From positions 1 to 11,854 of the forward strand of contig JASCIV010000809.1 of the NCBI GenBank assembly GCA_030374735.1: 11,854 nt of DNA. The letters are read 5' to 3'. Source of the stretch: Gracilaria caudata. Its lineage: Eukaryota > Rhodophyta > Florideophyceae > Gracilariales > Gracilariaceae. This document shows positions 6,861-11,854 of the stretch, in pieces (within the stretch, counting starts at the first letter, position 1; each line of letters starts with the position of its first letter). Below the pieces are notes generated by a model. The model saw only the letters and a program-made list of their open reading frames with translations, was not told the origin of the DNA and made no database searches. The translations under genes were made by a program, and so were the position numbers.

Positions 6861-7757
6861 ATGTTAGACAATGATACATCATCAAATTCAGGTCCGTTAC
6901 AGCTCCGCATTTGTGTCGAATCTAAGAGAAATTCTTGTCGCGTTCCGAGTTCGGATCATCAAGGTCTCTTTGCAAGGTGTGATTCGTGTGGAGAAGATAT
7001 TCATGTGGATTGCGGAACATGTGCGAGGGAGACAAAAACAAGCTCTCTCTCATGTGAACAAGGGAACACTCAGAAGGAAACTGCACTTGAATCAATGATT
7101 TCATCGCTAATAATATTGTGTTCAGCTTGCATTCGGGCAGAGAGAGTGCAAGCAGAGAGAAAAGCCCAAGCGCTGTCTGAAATACTGTTACCACACGTGG
7201 TACCGGAAGATGTTGAGGTTTTTCGTGTCAGTGAAGAGGTTGATTCAAGCTTTCGATTTCGCCAAACAATAGCTCAACACTATACTGGAGATGTGTCTCC
7301 TGCAAAGAAATGGACAAATCTGACGAGGAAATCAAGGCGAAGATTGTGTCAAAATGCTGGAGCTAAAAGGCAACGAAGATACAGGGATCGTCATAGAAGC
7401 TCAATCAATGAACGAGCTCGGGCGCGCTACCATTCACGAAAGTCTCTCTTAGAACCTCCTCGTAAATCGGCGTCACCCTCCAAACAACAGCAGCAGTCAG
7501 ATGTTGTGTCAAATAGTACGAAGAGTTTATCCAGCACCTTCAATTTTGAAGTAGACAGCGAAAGTGGCACTTCACAAGGGGCAGAAATCGAAGGCGTCTA
7601 TAGAATCAGGGTGGTAAGGGACTTATATGAATTGAAGAGTTACTTTCACACGTTTGAAAGGAGGGAATGTGGTATCGACGAAGAGAACGGTGTCACGTTT
7701 ACGGTTGAAAAGGATGAGCGTGGGCGACGGACATTCCATGGGCCTGGAAAGGAGTAG
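6861..7757 (+). CDS. PHD-like zinc-finger, basic-region protein, 298 aa (possibly truncated)
   Basis: The function is unknown; a nuclear, chromatin- or DNA-related role is likely. Residues 40-51 read C-D-S-C-G-E-D-I-H-V-D-C, matching the C-x2-C-x4-H-x2-C half of a PHD finger, followed by C-S-A-C at 87-90. The first PHD cysteine pair is not canonical (only C18 and C26), so the fold may be atypical. Residues 152-194 are extremely basic (RKSRRRLCQ, KRQRRYRDRHR, RARARYHSRK), fitting nucleic-acid binding or nuclear import. A Ser/Gln-rich linker (196-225) leads to a C-terminal domain with VYRIRVVRDLYELKSYF. The stop at 7755-7757 may be premature: the +1 frame continues for about 25 residues in the same style (VGHEFSFEGERSDSDPEHNE). 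It may belong to a second mobile element; no homologue is recognised. Confidence 0.6.
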   Translation: MLDNDTSSNSGPLQLRICVESKRNSCRVPSSDHQGLFARCDSCGEDIHVDCGTCARETKTSSLSCEQGNTQKETALESMISSLIILCSACIRAERVQAERKAQALSEILLPHVVPEDVEVFRVSEEVDSSFRFRQTIAQHYTGDVSPAKKWTNLTRKSRRRLCQNAGAKRQRRYRDRHRSSINERARARYHSRKSLLEPPRKSASPSKQQQQSDVVSNSTKSLSSTFNFEVDSESGTSQGAEIEGVYRIRVVRDLYELKSYFHTFERRECGIDEENGVTFTVEKDERGRRTFHGPGKE

Positions 7758-7860
7758 GACATGAATTTTCATTTGAAGGGGAACGTTCAGATAGCGATCC
7801 GGAGCACAATGAATATGAGATTCTTTTCTGCCTCTTTCCCATTCTTGTCATTAACCGTAG
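7758..7860. other. Junction between PHD-like ORF and TFIIIC-like pseudogene
   Basis: The rightward ORF and the leftward pseudogene converge here with no clear spacer. On the plus strand the +1 frame stays protein-like to about 7838. On the minus strand the pseudogene's last recognisable residues end near 7861 and its frame stays open to 7699, overlapping the ORF. The family-expected C-terminal half of the pseudogene is absent, so a breakpoint probably lies in this interval. Confidence 0.4.
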
Positions 7861-9389
7861 AGTAATGACCAAATTCTGTTGCGGATCAGATTCGCTTAAA
7901 AACAATGCCTGCTCTAAGGGAAGGAACACCTGCGCAAGAAAACCCTCAGTATCTCCGCTTTCGAAAAGCTTCTTGCCAATCCCAAGCGCATCGTGTGCTT
8001 CCTTTCATTCTTTTCCAGTGTGAGAGTACTATAGGACAAGACTCGAATAATACTTCTTGGTCGTCTTGTGTTTCGCCTTTGCTACTTCTTTCGTTGGTTG
8101 AAATTGTTGGTAACGTAATGAGGCCTCAACGTGGCGAGGATGAACCAATAGTACCCATTCCGGATAATATTTCGCCCTTGCCATATCTCCAATACCCAGA
8201 TAGCAAACTGCTCTATGGAGGCGGAGCTCTACGGGTCTCTCACTCAGGTTCTTCATCTCCAATACCATAGTATACACTCGTACCCCATCGGCAATTTGAA
8301 CCTTCTCGGCATGCATCTGCAACTTGTTTGAGTAGCATAGGGCGCTTCGTACCAGTGCTGGGCGACGACATAAACTCTCGGAACGTTGGCTCAGCTACGG
8401 CCGTAGAAACAAGTCTATGATGGCAAATTGCTTCCAAAAGACGTTGCACAAACGTCAATGCAGATCCTAGCTCTGCAATCGGACTTTTCATCCTAGACCA
8501 AAGAGCTGCCGCGCCAAGGTAACGATTTTCAGTGAAACGCAACGCAATTAAGACTTCCATGGATTCCGGCTTGCTTTCACGGCCCGCACTCTTCTTCTCC
8601 ACGGAAACTTCACAATCTCATATCATTCCTTCTAGAACTCTGGATGCTTTACCAGGGCACTTTGAATTTCTGTAAAGTTCAGTGAGTTGGTGCGCTAGGT
8701 CACTGTCGACTGGTGTAATCTTCATTACCTTGCTGAAGCTTTCAGCCGCCTTGCCATGCTTTCCGAGTTTCATAAATAGAAGCCCTCTTCCACGAAGGGC
8801 TTCAACATCCGTACTGTGCGAGCCGCGAAGTGCTTGAGTTAGACCATAAATAGCCTTCCCATAATTGCCTCCTCCCGCAAGGCCGCGTTTTGCTTCCATA
8901 GGTCTCTGTCTTGACGATTGAGCTCTGCTGCACTCATGTACAACTCAAGGGCCTTTCTTTTATCTCCTTGCTCTTCATGAATAAGGACAAGCGTTCTCCG
9001 GGGTGCTACAGCACTTGTGCCTCGTTGATCACTCCTTGCAGCAACTCAGTCGCTTCCTTGAAGTTTTTAGAAATGTATGCAAGCGTAGCAGCACTCATGA
9101 CAGAATTTAATCGTCGTGGTACATCGGTGTGTCTTGTGCGTTTTGGAACACCGTGTTACCCCAGTCTTTGCTTTGTACCTCTCCGTCTGTACTGCTGGCT
9201 CTCTGCAATGAGGTCATCTTTTGTAGCACCAAAAATCTCTTCCCTCTCTTTCCTTTTCGCTGCGTCCTCTCCAGAACTTGCCAATGGGTCATTCTCTTCG
9301 TCGCCGCTCAACGTGTTCCTATGAGGAGTCTGAGAATATAGTTCTTCTCCATTCACATCATATTAGATGTCTTCGTTGTCCGACAACAT
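7861..9389 (-). pseudogene. TPR protein resembling TFIIIC subunit tau131/GTF3C3, broken and truncated
   Basis: The parent protein would be the TPR scaffold of TFIIIC, which recruits RNA polymerase III machinery to tRNA genes. The reading starts MLSDNEDI at 9389 with an acidic N-terminus (SGDEENDP), then LPRR-like PRRLNSVMSAATLAYISKNF, the first TPR. Next come LVLIHEEQGDKRKALELYM, NYGKAIYGLTQALRGSH, VEALRGRGLLFMKLGKHGKA and LAHQLTELYRNS, then VELRLHRAVCYLGIGDMARA and GKKLFESGDTEGF. Lesions: stops TAA 9365-9363, TAA 9158-9156 and TGA 8620-8618; frameshifts near 9017, 8868, 8299, 8114 and 8002. Roughly 510 codons remain of a family usually near 900-1000, so the C-terminal half is missing. The TPR identity is clear; the TFIIIC assignment rests on the acidic leader and repeat style and is less certain. 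Confidence 0.7.
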
Positions 9390-9847
9390 TTGCGAGCACA
9401 CCAGTCGCTGCGAAATGCGTCAGCTGCGCCCGTGAAAATACTCTCGCTCGAGTCGGTGGTGAAGGAATACTTTCTCACACCTATGCATCGTGAAACTTTC
9501 ATAGCTGCACCGACGCACTCTCCGTTCCGCCTCAAAAAAGTTGGAGTAGCAGAACTATCCACCAGGTTGGTCCAGATGAGACGATGACCACCAGCAGGAC
9601 AGCTTAACTCATTCGGGACATAAGTTCCGCCGAGAAGTTCTCAACATACGTCAGCTGCTGCGTTTTCTTCTGGAACTGCACCACAGAAGTATGAATGAAT
9701 GCGGTGGTTGCACTCCAGGACAACAGTTGAAACGAGAAGTTCCTTCAGAGAACGAGATTTCTGGTCCTCCCCTTGAGTCCTAAAGCTAAATCCGTACTGC
9801 TATGCATCGTCAAAGTCCCTTCACCTTGACCGAATGATACATGCACC
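9390..9847. other. Spacer between the two decayed host genes
   Basis: About 460 bases separate the end of the pyruvate kinase remnant from the TFIIIC-like start; both run leftward. All minus-strand frames are broken by several stops and I see no gene. It would have held the 3' region of one gene and the promoter of the next. Confidence 0.5.
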
Positions 9848-11501
9848 TCAGCGAACTCTGCCCACCTGTATAGTGTTCACCGTATTGTGAACCTTCACTA
9901 GCATATCGCTCGTAATTACAACGTTTTCACCACTCAAAGTATAACCCTTCTCCAAAAGCAGAACTATGGCGCGAGCTATAGTTTCCTCTGGATCATCCGA
10001 AAACTCTAGTCCCTACGGCTCGACACCCCAAAACAGGGCCAGCCGTTTGACAAGATCACTATCGGAGTAAGAGAAATGATTGGGCATCTTGGACGGGTTG
10101 AGGCTACTAATTTTGCGTAGTTTCCAGCCCTAGTAAACACAATGATTGCGGCAACGTTCAATCTGGATGCTAGAGTTGAAGCCGCGAATGCAAAGTCTAA
10201 GCGTTGGCCCTTTGACTCGTAATCTTGAGCAGATGGTGTCACAGGTGAAAACAAATCGTTTTGCGACATAGCCGAATCCCGAGAAACAACGCTCTTTTCC
10301 ACAATTGCCACCACGGTCAAGGCTTTGTACGGGAATAATGAATTCGTCGTCTCTCCACTCAGCATGGTAGCGTCTGCGCCCTGTCGTACAGCTTCTGTAA
10401 TATCTGCGACTTCAGCACGTGTTGGTGGTGGATATGTGATCATGCTCTCCAGCATGTGCGTGGCAACAAATGCTGGCTTGTGCAGATTTCGATTAATATA
10501 AACAATCTCGTCTTGTATCAATGGCACATCCTCAACTGGGATTTCCGTGCCAAGATCGCCACGAGCGACCATAGCTCCATCACAGGCTTCGAGAATTTGA
10601 GGAAGTCTGGGAATGGCATCCGCGCTTTCAATCTTGGACAATACGAGTGCCTTGCAGCCATTGTCTACAAGGTATTCCTTCAGACGGGCGACATCATCTT
10701 CATGCTTCACAAAGCTAAGCGCATAAGAATTAACGTTCATTTCCTTTCCGAATTTGATGTCCTCCCAATCCTTGTCTGTGATAGCCCGCAAGGAAGGGCT
10801 CTTGCCCCTGACATTGAGATGGCGACGTGAGGTCAGAGTGCCACCATCGATGCACTCCGAGACGACGTCTGTCTCTGTCTTTCCAGTGCACAGAAATGAA
10901 CACATTCCGCCATCAACGAGCAAGGTATCTCCAACATGGAAATCGTTGATAAAGTCATCGTAACTGACATCAACTGTGCTTTCGGCAAAGTTATCAAAAT
11001 CCTTTCTGATATTCCAAACAAACCTTTGACCCCTCGTCACTTTGATAGGTGCCTTGAAATCACCACTCCGAACTTAGGGCCTTTTGTGTCTAACAAAATA
11101 CCAAGGTCGAAGCGTCCCGCAGCATTTATCTGTCGAACATTATCGATAACAGCCTTGTGCCATTCATGAGTACCGTGGCTCATGTTGAGTAGGACAATAT
11201 CCATTCCAGTCTCTGCGAGCTTCTCTATAATCCGCAAGTCACAGGTTTTCGGACCAATAGTGCATACAATTTTGCTCATGCGCCCTGAATCGTTGCATTA
11301 CAACTGGCCATCGTCATATGCCTCATTGGCAAAGCCCAGGCTTCTCGCCTCGCCGCGCGAGATCGCGATGGCGCACCATCTTGTGGGCGTACGCGCAGCA
11401 CGAAGCAGTGGCGTGGAACGATGCACAAATGTACACGAGGTCAGGCGAGCAGTTCCGGGCCTATGAACTGGCAGTAATGGTGATGCTGCGAAGGCGCTCA
11501 T
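9848..11501 (-). pseudogene. PYK: Plastid-type pyruvate kinase, full length but inactivated
   Basis: The intact enzyme makes pyruvate and ATP from phosphoenolpyruvate and ADP; this form would act in the plastid. The start MSAFAASPLLPVHRP at 11501 looks like a transit peptide, with the early Phe typical of red-algal and glaucophyte plastid signals. The mature part begins KIVCTIGPKT, then LNMSHG, LLDTKGP, VGDTLLVDGG, RRHLNVRGKSPSL, VLSKIESADAI (catalytic Lys), MVARGDLGTEIP (metal-binding Asp), HMLESMITYPPPTRAEV and MLSGET. The C-terminal domain ends VNTIQVGRVR and a natural TGA at 9850-9848. Lesions: in-frame TAA 11300-11298; a one-base loss between 11076 and 11075 (GP-VRSGDF register); a frameshift between 10064 and 10063; TAG 10015-10013. 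The Arg of the family motif RLN-SHG, which contacts substrate phosphate, is Leu. The length matches plastid isoforms. Alternatives are sequencing error or a recoded gene, but the lost Arg argues for decay. Confidence 0.9.
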
Positions 11502-11854
11502 GGTACAAATAGCTACGCAGGTTGATGTTGGTGAAAACGGCCTGTCTCCGAAAATGAGGTACTGGCAATTAGCGATCTACAAAGGCGATCTACTATGGTG
11601 CGAAAACGGAGGGGTATGAGGGGAAGGTTAGCCCTACACAGCGGAATAGGGAGGCGAGACAGCTGAGAACGTGGTACAACGCAGCTCGACGCCTCGTTGA
11701 TCACACGCAGTCATCTTCGATAAGCTGCCGACGTGCGCATTGCCAAAACCTGTGCGTCGTGCCATCAACGAATAATCGCGAAACACGTCACAGAGCCTGC
11801 TCACGTTTATGCGCACATGCATCCACACTCTCCCAACACGGTCCTACACAACGG
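11502..11854. other. Upstream region of the pyruvate kinase pseudogene
   Basis: No gene is seen on either strand. It would have held the promoter of the leftward pyruvate kinase gene. Two short motifs each occur twice: GCGATCTAC at 11572-11580 and 11585-11593, and GAAAACGG at 11533-11540 and 11602-11609, all on the plus strand. Confidence 0.45.
11572..11593. repeat. Direct repeat GCGATCTAC x2
   Basis: Two perfect 9-base copies start 13 bases apart, roughly 70-90 bases upstream of the pyruvate kinase pseudogene start, and lie between two copies of GAAAACGG. This could be a relic of promoter factor sites or chance. Confidence 0.35.

Noticed and set aside
11182..11466. 94-residue rightward ORF
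   Set aside because: It is antisense to the N-terminal part of the pyruvate kinase pseudogene.
7861..11501. Frameshifts explained purely by sequencing error
   Set aside because: The 1076-, 375- and 298-residue frames in the same window are open, and the pyruvate kinase relic also lacks a conserved active-site Arg, so genuine decay is more likely. Error cannot be excluded without reads.

Overview
The window looks like nuclear DNA of a eukaryotic alga, most likely a red alga. The reasons are a plastid-type pyruvate kinase whose N-terminus reads like a plastid transit peptide with an early phenylalanine, long intron-poor reading frames, a few short candidate GT-AG introns, and a large Tnp2-type DNA transposase. 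Nothing looks bacterial: there are no operons or Shine-Dalgarno-led gene trains. The lineage is inferred from gene character, not from a marker gene.

Left part (812-5673): an apparently young two-gene DNA transposon. A 1076-residue Tnp2/CACTA-superfamily transposase runs leftward. A 375-residue protein of unknown family, basic and acidic with nuclear-localisation-like clusters, runs rightward. They share a roughly 500-base divergent control region that holds a perfect tandem CACTGCAGT repeat. Both frames are uninterrupted. I could not find terminal inverted repeats or target-site duplications by eye, so the element ends are unknown.

Middle part (5912-7757): a decayed leftward gene for an unidentified membrane protein, with two short candidate introns, three in-frame stops and an orphan splice donor at 5911. 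Facing away from it is a rightward 298-residue ORF with a PHD-like zinc-binding motif and a strongly basic region. A phase-compatible acceptor and a short coding-like remnant at 489-618 raise the possibility that the two-gene transposon sits inside an intron of the membrane-protein gene.

Right part (7861-11501): two broken leftward host genes. The first is the N-terminal half of a TPR protein resembling the TFIIIC tau131/GTF3C3 subunit, with three stops and at least five frameshifts. The second is a full-length plastid-type pyruvate kinase with two stops, two frameshifts and loss of a conserved active-site arginine.

Overall, three neighbouring host-type genes on the same strand are decayed, while the three element-like ORFs between and beside them are open. 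This pattern suggests a transposon-rich, silenced or duplicated segment rather than a working gene cluster.
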